64,000 nt of DNA, taken from contig OX235272.1 in NCBI GenBank assembly GCA_944472155.2, positions 16,972,354-17,036,353 of the forward strand. The letters run 5' to 3'. Source of the DNA: Trichobilharzia szidati (Eukaryota; Platyhelminthes; Trematoda; Strigeidida; Schistosomatidae). How positions within the stretch are numbered: the first letter of the stretch is position 1; each line of letters starts with the position of its first letter. This document shows, piece after piece, positions 10,564 to 21,315 of this stretch. The position numbers and the translations under genes were made by a program. The notes beneath the pieces were generated by a model. It worked only from the letters and a program-made list of their open reading frames with translations. It ran no database searches and was not told the DNA's origin.

Positions 10564-11151
10564 TTATTCAAACCTGGACGGCCAAGGTAATGATAATGAC
10601 TGAACTACCTTTTTTTGGGTGCATAAATTAGGCTTGTTAATATGGATCCCCACAGCCTCAGCAATATTTAGTAATCGAACTCTTAAAGCGAAATTGAGAT
10701 TCGTAGGTATGCGGTAAATGACCCTGAAAGCATAATTACCGTCAATCTTGTGTTCTGTCTCCACAAGATGAGCCAGAATAGCGCTGCGAATAGATTTTGT
10801 TTGTCCTTTGCTTAACCATGCAGGATGATGTTCGGAAATTCGACGCGAAACACGCCTAATTGTACGGCCTATGTAACTGGCTCTACAGGAGCAGTTAAAC
10901 TGGTGTACACACATGGAGTAGGAGGCGAAATTAGGCAGTTTGTCTTTTATTCCCGAACGCAGAAGAGGAGTGGTTTTAAATATACAGCGTAATTGAGCAG
11001 CAGGGAATGCTCTTTTTTTCTGTGTATATAAACATATATATAATTGTAGAGCCTGGAAGAGGAATTTATCGGAAAGAATATTCTTTGCTCGATTGTTTTG
11101 TGTTTTATAGACGTCTGAATGAATATTTTTGCTATACTTCCTCATTATCAA
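10564..11151 (-). CDS. PLE GIY-YIG endonuclease domain (5'-truncated ORF)
   Basis: This open frame of 195 codons covers the C-terminal part of a PLE protein. It shows a cysteine-rich lead-in (VHQFNCSCRASYIGRT, carrying the Y-I-G of the GIY-YIG fold), then RRISEH with a conserved H. The C-terminal block is AEAVGIHINKPNLCTQKKVV followed by SLSLPW. In PLEs this domain nicks target DNA for priming. No reverse transcriptase remains upstream, and the first codons are in the inverted arm, so the methionine is incidental. It is a retroelement relic, not a host gene. Confidence 0.75.
   Translation of the reverse strand: MIMRKYSKNIHSDVYKTQNNRAKNILSDKFLFQALQLYICLYTQKKRAFPAAQLRCIFKTTPLLRSGIKDKLPNFASYSMCVHQFNCSCRASYIGRTIRRVSRRISEHHPAWLSKGQTKSIRSAILAHLVETEHKIDGNYAFRVIYRIPTNLNFALRVRLLNIAEAVGIHINKPNLCTQKKVVQSLSLPWPSRFE
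11049..11090 (+). ncRNA. hammerhead-like motif in PLE inverted arm
   Basis: This is the inverted partner of 10331-10372 with the same stem I (GAGC/GCTC) and palindromic stem III. GAAA is GGAAA here. Confidence 0.4.
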
Positions 11152-11329
11152 ATGTCTACTGAAGTTTAAACAGGAATGCGCTTGATCTAATATTGGGTGA
11201 CATGAGTAAATAAATAAGTGGAAATACCTAGCTGAGCAGTCATTGTCCCGAAGTCGGATAGACAGTTATACATCAATTTTCACTTCATAGTTGCATCCAT
11301 ATGTTATTGATTTAAACTCCATTGAAACC

Positions 11330-11600
11330 TTATTCGTTACGTCGGTTATTCATGTGTAGTAGAATACACGCCAGACACAAGCGGAGTTCAATTCCGATTC
11401 CCGGCTGACACCTAAACACACACACAGAAACCTCGCCTAGTTTGCTAGCTACTAGTAGGCTTATAAAAGAGTGAGGGCTTGGCGTAAGGTAGGCGCCTCC
11501 ACCCAGTGAAAATAACAATACTGGTACTGAAACTTCAGAAAAAGGCTAAATTCCTATGTTCCACCCGAGAGACAAAGTAATGGGAAAAAATTCATCATTG
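11330..11600 (+). mobile_element. SINE B copy, degenerate, with LINE-like tail
   Basis: The box-B region (GGAGTTCAATTCC / GATTCCCGG) is decayed. The body (CCTCGCCTAGTTTGCTAGC...) resembles 52555-52610, and the 3' part carries CCTATGTTCCACCCGAGAG, the tail motif shared with the non-LTR family. Confidence 0.55.
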
Positions 11601-11609
11601 ACAGATTCC

Positions 11610-11720
11610 AGAGGTTATTATTATTATTGTTCCCTTGGGTTCCTAATGGAACATAGGGCTTCAACTGCACGTTTCCACTTGCTTCTGTCTTCTGCTGTAA
11701 TGCTTGCAGTGTGATAGGCT
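11610..11720 (-). mobile_element. short non-LTR 3' end fragment
   Basis: An AAT tail then CCCTTGGGTTCCTAATGGAAC and about 70 bp of terminal coding sequence on the minus strand. Confidence 0.7.
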
Positions 11721-12289
11721 GTGTAACGACAGAAGGCAAGAGTCAGGCTACAGATCATTTATCAAGGAAATCAACGCATATTTATATATTTGCATGTACA
11801 TCACTATGGTTATTTAAGTAAACAAACACAGTCTTCCGATTGGTTGTTTCTCACTTAAAGTTAATCTTTCATCTATTTGTGACTGTTTCTTGAATGTCAA
11901 ATCCTCTATATGTTAACTGCCTCCGCCTACGCAAAGTCTGCTGTGGTCGGTTTTGAATCAATCTTTGTTCACATTTTCTCACGACAAATCTTGGGAACGT
12001 AAATATTGACGTAAATTACTGTCTACCAATTTGGCTAGGAGACAGCTCTCACCACAGCTGTATTACTTGTCATATCACCCAACCTTTTAACGAAATTCTC
12101 CAGAAAGCCATTTCACTTGATTACTGATGGGGTGTAATGTATACATTATTATACATTCTCAATATCAGTGACATTCAAATCATTGTTTATATTATTGATT
12201 TCATGTTATTTTGACTAAAGATCTGATCACATTTGATTTAATCTCCCATACATTTTGAATCACATTTGCATTATTCACCTCTTTTATAA
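11721..12289. other. no gene seen
   Basis: AT-rich sequence. No coding, RNA or repeat signal that I can support. Confidence 0.5.
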
Positions 12290-12900
12290 ACAGGAGAAAT
12301 TTGAAAGAAGTCATTTCTTTCTGTTACCTAGGAAGTATCGTTTTTGACCCACAGGTGCCCCCCCCCATGAAGATGTCATGGCCAGGCAGGGGCAGAAAAA
12401 TGGCAGATCAGTGATCTGAAATAAGAGTGGAAATCTACTGCGCTTAGCATAAAGAATCGGATTTCCAACACTGATTTTAAATCGGTCAGCTCTTCTCTCA
12501 TGATTCACCATAGCTATCTCTAGCAGCAGCTGTCTTCTCTGGTTCGACCCTGAAGACGAGAAGGTCGAAAAAACAGTGATAACAAAGAACTTTGACAACG
12601 GAACCATTCAAGAATCCACTGCTGAACTAAGAAATATGCGGAAGGAAATGGTTTATCAGAAACACACTGAGCAGACCAGTAAGCGACATCAGCCTGCAGG
12701 CCTTCGTGTGGAAGCCTGGAGGGAATTCAGCAGTAGTTCGGGAGTGATCCCGAGGGTAATACAGAGAAGATGATGTGATTAGGAGATGAAAGCGTTTTGG
12801 TAATCGTGTAACCGGTTGAACGCAGCTGTAGACAACAAGATGAAACATTGATTATGCTTCTGAAGAGGAATGTTCCACTCAGAACCCAAGGAATTAATGA
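12290..12900 (+). mobile_element. ancient non-LTR fragment
   Basis: A reading like KEVISFCYLGSI near 12305-12340 and GGAATGTTCCACTCAGAACCC near 12867-12887 place it in the AAT-tailed non-LTR family. The middle is heavily diverged. Confidence 0.55.
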
Positions 12901-14385
12901 CAGTATATAATATAACAAATAACTAATCTCTTGTAGTGTGTGTGCTTTATTCAGATATCTGATGAGCAAAAAAACAACAAAAAATATTTTTTTCCCAGTT
13001 TATTAAAATCATGAAATAAAATTAAATAAGTGACTTTCGTGTGTAGAGTGGATAATAAAGGCAAACCGGAAATTTATAATTTTTTCTTATTTCTTTTCCC
13101 AGACAAACTAGAAAGAAAAGGGGAATAAAACTGTTTTTTTATTCTCTTTTCTTTTTAATGAAATAACAAACAGACATCCAACCCCCAGCCCACCCCACTC
13201 TATGTATACAACTAAAAAAATAATGTAATTATACTCAACAATATTTCATGAAATTTATTTAGTACCGTCATTCTCTTTCTTTATTTTTTTTCCAGTTTAT
13301 TAATTATGCTAAGTTAATTATTAATTCACAAAAATGCATAGTTACTTACTGGTGGATTTAGCATATCATCATCATCATCAGGAAGGAGAAGAGGGAGAAG
13401 AACATGACACATACCAACGACGTATAGACAATTCTCTCTCCCTCTCTGTTCAACTCACTGACTCTATCTCCGTGTCTCTCACTCATCATGTATATAGCGT
13501 ACCCGTGTTAGCTGTTTCATCTTTCATACGTGTGGCGTTTTGTCTTCTTCTTCTTCTCCTCCTTTACACTATCGGATTATTGTAGCACTGATATTATGCA
13601 TAAGTAGTAGTAGAGAAGACATTGAAGAAACCCATCACCATCACCACCACCACCGACGGTAGCAACAGCAATAACAGTAAGAAACTCAAAGAACAACATA
13701 TCAGGTAGGGGATAGATGATGACAAACAAAAAAAGAGGAGAGGGGAAAAAACGAACCTTTTTTAATCAATTCTCGTGAATAATTAATCATAGGGAATCGA
13801 TTATATCGTTTCCTTATTCAATTTTTATTGTTTTCCTGGTTCTTCATCTACTCCTTCTTCTTTTGCTGCTGTTGTTTCTGTTCTTTATTTTTTTACCACT
13901 ATGATGATACGTCTATTATCGGCAGAATTACATCTTGAAATAACTTACACACACAAAATAAATAGAGGGAACTATTAAATAAACTAATAAGGAACACGCA
14001 ATTCTCGGTGTATATATATATGAATAAATAAGTAAGTAAGTAAGCAAGTCAGTCAGTCAGTCAGTAAGTACGTGGGTTTACAAGTCGGGTAAGGGGTGGG
14101 AGAGGATAACAAAATGATGATGATAAGATTAAGCCGACTAAGAAATTTGTAAAAAAACAGAAATAAACACAAAATAAACCTTAGTCAGATGTGTCATTTA
14201 TCTAAATTATTATTCTGTTTGGATCTTTAAGTTAAATACAATATGATTATTGATTTCATTTGGAGTTATTCCATTTCACTGTGTGAGTAAAAGTTTCGAT
14301 CTATCGAGTCACAAGTTTAGTAGTTTTGCATATTTTGTCAAAAGTTTGAATATGACAACGCACACATACACATCTCTTTCGTATA
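12901..14385. other. AT-rich, microsatellite-rich stretch
   Basis: It contains poly-T/A runs, CATCAT (13366-13380), CACCAC (13635-13652) and GTAA/GTCA tetranucleotide runs (14029-14070). The frame at 13334-13585 is low-complexity and not convincing. No gene is supported. Confidence 0.5.
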
Positions 14386-15055
14386 GTATAGAGGTGGATG
14401 CTGTAATTAAAGCTTGTGGTATCACTTGAAAATCTCCACAGAATATACCTCTAATCAGCTCCCATTTATTGCTGACAGAGAGTTCTTTGTTGACTGTTAT
14501 TTATTAACGTCTGTCGAACCCTGAACATCAAGCCGGCAAAGACAGGTGTTGATTACTGTCTAAAGTCTACTGGAAATGATTTCTGCGATGTACTTGGTAG
14601 AAGGTTGAACCACACAGAAGCACTGTGGTGAAGTTAGTATTGAAATTCTGTGCTTTTTGTTCCCTACTCTGAGTAAGATACATCTGCACACTGATATCAG
14701 AGTAATGAACATCTGTCTTGCTTTCTTACTCCAATCTTGGCTGTCTTTGACGTCATCATCCGTTCCAATAATAGTTGAAATGATACTTCTCATTTAAGTG
14801 AAGCTAAACAGTGGTCAAATGGGTAAATTGCTTAGTAGGGTTTGGACATAATTTTATAACTCTGACAATACGTTTTCTTAGGAATTATATAGAACTATAT
14901 GTCATTCAGTTCTTATCGCATCACGTATTCTCAGAAAAACAAAGCAGGTGATCCAGCGGAAAGTCTGTTTTCACCGAAATTATTACCAGACTCTACAGGG
15001 AGTTATATGAACTCTGACAAAAAATAATAGGATGTGTGCTTTATATATAAGTTAA
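14386..15055 (+). repeat. duplicated segment D, copy 1
   Basis: It is colinear with 45965-46607 with scattered substitutions and small indels. Both copies end in an AAT run that begins a minus-strand non-LTR fragment. Inside lies an old non-LTR fragment (about 14390-14800, minus). Confidence 0.85.
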
Positions 15056-15690
15056 TTATTATTGTTTCCTTTAATTCCTAGAGGAACATAGGGCTTGAGC
15101 CGTGCGACTCCATTGCGTTCAGTTCTCTGCTATAGTCTTCACCTAGCTCTAAGTATGCCCACACGTTTCCATCTCATCTTCACATGACCTCCTCAAAGTC
15201 ACCCACCCTCACGCTAACAACCAACTCGCCGCTTCCCTTTCGGGTTCCACTCGACCGATGGCTTGTCTAGTGATGTCACTCAGTTGATGGTTTGTTTCCT
15301 CAGAGTACGGCCAGCCAATCCATCTCCATTTCTTCCTGCCTTTTTCTTTCACAATCGGTTCCTGCTGAGTTGGTTCGCTCATTGCCAGAGATCCCTCTCC
15401 GTTGCTGATCGTTTCAGGCTGGCCATCTGATCTTGAGTGGTATTGAGCGAAGACAACTGTTAATGAAGGTGTGTAGTTTGTTTGAGATGCTCTTTATGAC
15501 GCGCAGTGCAAGTCTCTCATCCGTATAGTGAGTATCACTGACTGACTTCACATTGGAGTTGAAAATCCGGATCTTTTCTTCGTTTTGATGCTGAGTGCTG
15601 TTGCTCTCCTCCGCACAGACTTGACAGTAGTGAAAGCTTGTCTTGCTTTCCCGATCCTCACTGCTTTGATATCCTCATCAGTTCCACCTT
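15056..15690 (-). mobile_element. non-LTR retrotransposon 3' fragment between segments D and B
   Basis: Subfamily with TTCCTAGAGGAACAT at its 3' end. The minus strand shows regions for KWRWIGW, TWRR and the terminal coding part, with frame breaks. Its 5' truncation point (about 15690) is exactly where segment B begins. Confidence 0.8.
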
Positions 15691-16169
15691 ACTAAGAGCG
15701 AAAATTTCAAAGGAATTGAAGTATATCCACGTGCAATAAAATCAGTCAATACGGGTTTCAAAATAATCTCAGTAGACTACTAACACAGCTGTATTGTTTG
15801 CTACGGATAAGGTTTTGTAAGTATCATATTACGTATTTTGTCTTCTATAAGAATATTGAATAAAAGAACGAAGGACTAATTTGTGAAGAGGAGATATTGT
15901 TGTAAAGCAATGTAGAAATCGTCAAAAGAAGACAAATATATCATAAAACGGGTTTTTAATTGGGTATTTTTGTTTGATCTGAAAAGAGATTTCTCCACGT
16001 GATGCAGATCATTGTCCACAGCTCCTTGGTTTCCAATGATTTCTTATTGGTGTTAGTTTTTTGTTTGACAAAATCTTGCTGGCAGCCTGCTTAAAACTTG
16101 GGCTATAAAAACTTTGATCACTCTAGTTCGGTTTTATCTTAATCGAATCGATTAAAATATGACCTCTGA

Positions 16170-16562
16170 TTGTATTATCTACTTTTGTGTGTGTATTTAA
16201 AATGTTTACAAGCTTTTGTTTCGCAAGTTCCTACTAAACTTGCGGAAAAGATTGATTGTGAGTGGCAGCGTGTACCAATACATGAAATAACTATTCTTCC
16301 GTTATGTACTCAGGTGTCAAAATGTACTTCCGAATTTCTAGAAGGAGACGGAGCCGATGTATCATACTGGAATGGTTTGTGCTTCAGCTCAGAGAACACT
16401 GTGTCACAGGATATACTATCAAATAAAATATTTTACTTGAAGATATGGTACGAAGGAAAAAGTCATTCTATAAAGTCCTCTGAAAATTCTCTTCATTTTG
16501 TAAATATTGTCCAGAATCAAGATGTTATTAATCATAAGAAAGTATATCATTTTTGTAAGTGA
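16170..16562 (+). CDS. unrecognised open frame, possible exon or gene remnant
   Basis: Open for 130 codons. The stretch from about 16200 (LKCLQAFVSQVPTKLAEK) has balanced composition and several cysteines and is not AT-simple. The duplicate at 51228-51664 (minus) keeps the end (HSIKSSENSLHFVN, nearly unchanged) but is shifted in the middle, so that copy is broken. I do not recognise the family, and no transmembrane segment is convincing. It could be one exon of a larger gene, a dead gene fragment, or unannotated TE sequence. The start codon is unproven. Confidence 0.3.
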   Translation: MYYLLLCVYLKCLQAFVSQVPTKLAEKIDCEWQRVPIHEITILPLCTQVSKCTSEFLEGDGADVSYWNGLCFSSENTVSQDILSNKIFYLKIWYEGKSHSIKSSENSLHFVNIVQNQDVINHKKVYHFCK

Positions 16563-16639
16563 ACAATCTCAAAATTCACAATATCCTACCAATCCTACCA
16601 GCAAACTTTTTGTAATTAATTTAAGTTTACACTGTATAT

Positions 16640-16885
16640 GGAGAGTGCGTCGGTGGTATAGTGGTTAGGACGCTCGCCGACCATGCACAAGGTCCGGGGT
16701 TCGATCCCCGGCCACCGACGCACTCCCTTACCTCGCTAAGCCAGAAAAAATGTTGGTGAAGAGGAAAGGTTGGGCATGAAGTGGCTGGCAACCCCATCCT
16801 GTAAAATAAACACTGCTACAGAAACTTCAAGCCACTAGCTTGAAGCCATATGTTCCACTGGGGAACTTGAAGGAAAAAGAAAAAA
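16640..16885 (+). mobile_element. SINE B, full copy with LINE-like 3' tail
   Basis: The tRNA-like head at 16648-16721 folds with acceptor arms GCGTCGG and CCGACGC, box A TGGTATAGTGG and box B GGTTCGATCCC. The body ends TGAAGCCATATGTTCCACTG then GGGAACTTGAAGG and an A-rich tail. This tail resembles the non-LTR 3' end (TGAAGCCCTATGTTCCACTA). It is present in both B copies (50910-51160), so it predates the duplication. Confidence 0.8.
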
Positions 16886-17658
16886 GTATACGGAAGGTTT
16901 TTAGCATCATAGATCCGATTCTGTTGGAATAATTCGGCTAACAGAAAGGTTATTCTATTCATTGGAAAAAGTACACTAACTACTTTGAAATAATAAAAAA
17001 AACACAATTTTTTCCTCCCTGCCTCTCTTTTTCTATTGATACTTGATGAGAACAACAGATAAATTATACACGTAGATGAGTAGAATTCAAAAATAGTTGT
17101 AATCAGTAATTAACTATCAATAAAATAAAATTTCAAAATACATTGTAATTATTGATCAAAAATATATGTTAAGGAGGGTGTATGCCACGGTGGACGTAGG
17201 GGCGATTGACGGAGGCCGGTGCTGGTCAGTGTCCTGTTAATGTTGTAATAAACTTAAAAACTGATTTGTATCAGACAAAAACGGACAAAAATTGTGAGTG
17301 TATGTGATCAGATTAGACAGTATCCTGATGGACAGTTAGTTACAGCGATTGATGAAATTTCTACTCTATTTCAGGTGTTTTCGTTTCTGCAGTGGAACAT
17401 TTATTATTATTATTATTGCTATTATTTTATTCTAATTTTCCGCATATAGTGTACACATATATGCGTGTATACTTTCGTGTATTTTCACAAAGAGTATGTC
17501 ATTTGACGTAATTTGATATCGTGATACTTTAATAATAAAACAACAAAAATGGTTCTGTTCAGGTTTACTCCAAGATTTAGTCAATATAGTTTTGATGAAG
17601 AATGTATATCTTAAATTTAGGACTATTAAATTGAATATGCTAGGCGTAATAATGTTTT

Positions 17659-17669
17659 CACTAATGTTT
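17659..17669. repeat. target-site duplication of SINE 17670-17903
   Basis: CACTAATGTTT recurs at 17904-17914. The other B copy has a single uninterrupted site (about 48836-48848). Confidence 0.8.
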
Positions 17670-17903
17670 TTTTTTTCCTTCACGTTCCCCAGTGGAACAT
17701 AGTGCTTCAAGCTTGTGGCTTGAAATTTCTGTAGCAGTGCTTATTTTACAGGATGGGGTTGCTAACCTCATGCCCAACCTTCCCTCTTTACCAGTCTTAT
17801 TACTGGATAAGTGAGTTAAAGGAGTGCGTCGGTGGCCGGGGATCGAACCCCGGACCATGTGCATGGTCGGCGAGCATGCTAACCTCTGTGCCACCGACGC
17901 ACT
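17670..17903 (-). mobile_element. SINE B, young insertion with perfect target-site duplication
   Basis: Minus-strand copy: the tRNA-like head ends at about 17900 and the poly-A tail lies at 17668-17676 (T run on plus). It is flanked by CACTAATGTTT on both sides and absent from the corresponding position of the inverted B copy, so it inserted after that duplication. Confidence 0.85.
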
Positions 17904-17974
17904 CACTAATGTTTAGTTAGGTGCTTTTACTTTAGTTAGGACTGGCAAGCTAATAAACCTGAAGGATTGAACAG

Positions 17975-18075
17975 TTGCTTCACCCTAGTTCGGGACTGTT
18001 TTTGAAAAATATACCCTCCCGCGTTTTAAACTAGGACGCTTCTAGATCGTAGGCCATTCAGCTACTGGATGCATT
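17975..18075 (-). mobile_element. SINE A fragment
   Basis: Minus-strand piece running to the box-A region (GGCCATTCAGCTACTGG on plus). It adjoins the plus-strand copy 18076-18330. Confidence 0.5.
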
Positions 18076-18330
18076 GGTGGAGGTTGAAATTCATGGGCCT
18101 TTGGATACAGTCACAATGGCTGAATGGCCCACGAGCTTGCCTTGTAACTAACTGTAAGGTCCTGGCTCCGAACATTGGTAGTGTATCAATACTACTGAAT
18201 AGTATCAGACTACTACGAAAACGTTGTCCAGTACTAACTGGTTTTCCAGTGGTTCTCTAGCGGATGTCATCTCGTGGCAAAACTTGTGACTCGAAAAATA
18301 CTTTCCAGAATAGCAGAAACAGTCAGATGA
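18076..18330 (+). mobile_element. SINE A copy
   Basis: Box A region TGGCTGAATGGCCC (18118-18131), diverged box B (GGCTCCGAACATTGG), a decayed hammerhead and the 3' part (TTCCAGTGGTTCTCTAGC). Present in both B copies (48455-48700). Confidence 0.65.
18189..18235 (+). ncRNA. decayed hammerhead in SINE A copy
   Basis: CTGAATAG core, GTA/TAC stem II, GAAA, then GTTGTC and CAGTAC. Core position A-G is altered. Confidence 0.4.
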
Positions 18331-18384
18331 ATAATTTTCAGATGGAATACAAAATAGAACAGATTAATAAAGAATAATACAAGG

Positions 18385-18640
18385 GGGGTGCGAGAACACT
18401 ATTCAGCATGGTTACGAAGAGGTGAAAGTGAGGCTATTAGAAGCGCGATAATCGAACATCTGGTCAGTACCGATCACCTTATTTCTACAGCCATTTCCAC
18501 TTAAATGTGTCTACAAGGTGAAAATTAATCCAACTTAATTATTACGCATTCGACTCATTTTTCTTGCTGAAACTTTACTGAAACCTTTGTATGCAGAAGA
18601 GGTTTGTCCAAGTTTCGTGTTCAAAATCGGTCTATGATAA
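18385..18640 (+). mobile_element. PLE endonuclease fragment
   Basis: Readable as SAWLRRGESEAIRSAIIEHL near 18395-18470, then a frame break and CRRGLSKFR near 18592-18620. This matches the PLE C-terminal region at 25255-25600. A second copy is in B2 (48130-48375). Confidence 0.65.
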
Positions 18641-18734
18641 ACCATCATAGTACCCGTTCCTCCTTCGGTTCTATTTAAATATTGTTTCGTGGCATTATCT
18701 CACTTGTCATCTTCATTCATTTATTTCACTGCAC

Positions 18735-18920
18735 GATTTATTATCAGCTGACATTAGTTAGAGAATTATTGAAAAATCTCGGGGTATTGGATATCTGTTT
18801 CGTCCTGATTTAGGACTCTTCAGTAGTGCTCACCCACTGGGGTTCAGACCCACAAACTACCGGTTAAAACGTGAGCTTGTAGACCATTCACGATCATTTC
18901 TTTCTCTGTGGTCTTATAAT
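18735..18920 (-). mobile_element. SINE A copy
   Basis: Minus strand, from the 3' part (AGAGAATTATTG on plus) through the hammerhead to the box-B region (GGGGTTCAGACCC on plus). The B2 counterpart is 47870-48020. Confidence 0.65.
18785..18832 (-). ncRNA. hammerhead in SINE A copy (stem I weak)
   Basis: CTGAAGA, a perfect GTCC/GGAC stem II and GAAA are intact, with stem III ACAGATAT and an ATC triplet. Stem I has several mismatches. Confidence 0.55.
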
Positions 18921-19025
18921 AATTCTCATCTTAATGCACAATGTTTTAATTCCCTGCTAATCTTATTATTAATGCATCTCTTTCTGGGATTTGTATTTCT
19001 CATCAACTAAGATTTCACTAGTCTC

Positions 19026-19590
19026 ATGTCTGTGTGGAGGTCAACACTCAGCACTCAGCATCAAAACGAAGATAAGATCCGGATTTTCAACTCCAATGTG
19101 AAGTCAGTCAGTGCTACTCACTATATGGACCAGAGACTTGCACTGCGCACCATAAACAGCATCTCAAACAAACTACACACCTTCATCAACAGTTGTCTTC
19201 GCTCAACACCACTCAAGATTCGATGGTCGGCCAGAAAAGATCAGCAACAGAGAGAGATCTCTGGCAATGAACGAACCAACTCAGCAGGAACCGATTGTGA
19301 AAGAAAAAGGCAGGAAGAAATGGAGATGGGTTGGCTGGCCATACTCTGAGGAAACAATGCATCAAGTGACATCACTAGACAAGCCACCGCTCGAGTGGAG
19401 CCCGACTGAAAGGGAATCGGCGAGTTGTTCGTCAGTGCAAGGTTTGGTGACTTGGAGGAGGTCATGTGAAGATGAGATGAAAAGGTGTGGGGAGACTTGG
19501 AGCCAGGTGAAGACTCTAGCAGAGAATCGAACGCAATGGAGACGCACGGCTGAAGCCCTATATTCCTCTAGGAATTAAAGGAAACAATAA
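19026..19590 (+). mobile_element. non-LTR 3' fragment between segments B and A
   Basis: Coding remnants include RIFNSNVKSVS, then KWRWVGW and TWRRSCEDE in shifting frames, ending TTCCTCTAGGAATTAAAGG and AATAATAA. Its 5' truncation (about 19026) coincides with the right edge of segment B. Confidence 0.8.
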
Positions 19591-20911
19591 TAATAACCTA
19601 ACCCTTATTCTATCATAAGGTGAACTTTTTGACTTACATACTACCTATACAGGAAATCATAACTTTGCCTCGTTCTGTCCTGACACATCAGAATCAAAAC
19701 TAAAATGAAGGCGAATTTGTTGATAAAAATGCTATGGATTAACTTTTAAACATGGAATAATGAGTTCGTGGCACATGTTCAAATTATACACGATTAGTCA
19801 CTTTAATAATGATAAATGTTTTGCTGTCTCTTCGTATGCGTTGAGTGAATTCTATCTGTTGGGCTAAATTACTCAGCAAGCGAACTTCTGACCTGGAAGT
19901 TCAGTCCAAAAGAATACAAGGATAGCTACTCCCCGATTTCGCTGATATCCAGCTGCAATATATCGTGCATTAAATAAGTTTGAAAAATTATTATTCATTG
20001 ATAGATAACATAATGGTTGAACTAAAACCAGCATACACTTATTCGATCTTGGATAAGGTCCAGCGTATGTACTACTTAAGAGTTTTAAACTAGAGTAAAA
20101 TCCCTCAACCCCCGTACCAAAAATTCACTGTTTTCTGATAGTCTTATGCCGTATATTTTTCCCTGAATTTCTTTAGTTCTGCTTTAAATTCTCGAATATA
20201 AAACAGAAGTAACTAACTAGTTCAACCAACAATTTCCGTTTCCTTCATTTTCATAAAATGAAAACATTTCATGCAAAAATTACATAATTTTACCTGTCCA
20301 TTAAAACTCTTACTATATACAATATAACAGAAGCACATTGGAGTAAAAATGCGGAAAACCACCAAGCATGTACATTTTTTAAAATGTTGTTTGCATACAT
20401 TCTGTCTACTTTGGGGAAACCTGTTCATAGTTTTATCTGGATAGTTATGTAAAATGTCAAACAACCGATCGATACAATGATTGACTGACTACCACAAAAG
20501 AGAATTGCACATCTTAATAACTTCCCTTTTTTTTGTCAGTACCTACTAGTGTACTAGTGTTAGAGTTAGATTGAAGCAATGATAAAATATGGCGACTGAA
20601 GTATAGAAACAGAAGATGTGTACATACTTGAGCTAGATTTTGATAGACAGTAGGCATTAGTTAGAACAACAGTCCCATAGTTACAGATTTTTGCTTTCCT
20701 GATTTAGCTGTTTGTAGAATGCATGATGAGCCGATGTAGACAGTTACTTTTTGTTCTTCCGGTGGAACGCTATTATGGTTTCTAGGGGACTGGCTCCGAG
20801 TGCAGTGTAGTGTTAACGTATTTCTGATCAGTTTTTGGATTTCTAATATTCCTGATTATCAGAAGAAGCACAATAACCTCTTTGGGTACAACGATACTTC
20901 TCTCTGCTACT

Positions 20912-21283
20912 ATGCCACCGAAAGTTGTATCTGGTAAAGCTGTTAAGAAGGCATCCAAGGCTAAGTTGCCGAAGATTGACAAGAAGAAGAAGAGGAGGAG
21001 AAGGAAGGAGAGCTATGCCATCTACATCTACAAAGTCCTCCGTCAAGTCCACGCTGACACTGGTATTTCATCTAAAGCCATGTCAATAATGAACTCCTTC
21101 GTCAACGATATTTTCTAATGCATTGAAGCTGAGGCAAGCAGGTTGTCGCACTACAACAAGAAGTCCACCATCTGAAGCCGCAAAGTCCGGAAAGCTGTCC
21201 GTCTGTTGTTGCCTGGTGAGCTTGCTAAGCACGCTGGGTCAGAAGGAACAAAGGCTGTCATGAAGTACAGTGCCTCGAAGTAA
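20912..21283 (+). pseudogene. histone H2B pseudogene
   Basis: From ATG 20912 the frame reads an H2B N-terminal tail ([18 protein letters not shown]) with a basic run, then the histone fold ([32 protein letters not shown]). TAA at 21116-21118 stops it where the fold normally continues with a glutamate. The same frame resumes (EAEASRLSHYNKKSTI), meets TGA at 21173-21175, and continues ([13 protein letters not shown]) to a natural stop at 21281-21283. The total of 123 codons equals a normal H2B length with no indel. Two nonsense changes mean no functional core histone can be made. A second, more damaged copy is at 56829-57153. Confidence 0.92.
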
Positions 21284-21315
21284 AACATTCCGCGAGAAGT
21301 AGAGAACGCTACCAC

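Larger units (their letters stand above)
10312..11134 (-). mobile_element. Penelope-like element with GIY-YIG endonuclease and foldback arms
   Basis: Arms 10312-10410 and 11025-11134 are inverted repeats. The flanks TACTTCCTCATT occur at 10300-10311 and 11135-11146. The minus strand carries a continuous endonuclease frame. Its hammerhead-like 3' terminus is at 10331-10372. Confidence 0.85.
15691..19015 (+). repeat. duplicated segment B, copy 1 (inverted relative to 47765-52190)
   Basis: The reverse complement of 47765-52190 matches along its length apart from a SINE present only here (17670-17903) and a PLE present only there (48963-50239). Minus- and plus-strand non-LTR fragments flank it (15056-15690 and 19026-19590). 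Confidence 0.85.

Noticed and set aside
13334..13585. Open frame with HHHH and a leucine-rich end
   Set aside because: It is made of CAT, CTT and CTC microsatellite runs, and nothing supports a gene.
16648..16721. Possible functional tRNA gene (good acceptor and T arms)
   Set aside because: The anticodon arm does not pair, and the unit is followed by a SINE body repeated elsewhere, so it is the head of SINE B.
20222..20464. Minus-strand frame of 80 codons in segment A1
   Set aside because: The other A copy is broken by a deletion at about 56297, and the composition is AT-biased; likely chance.
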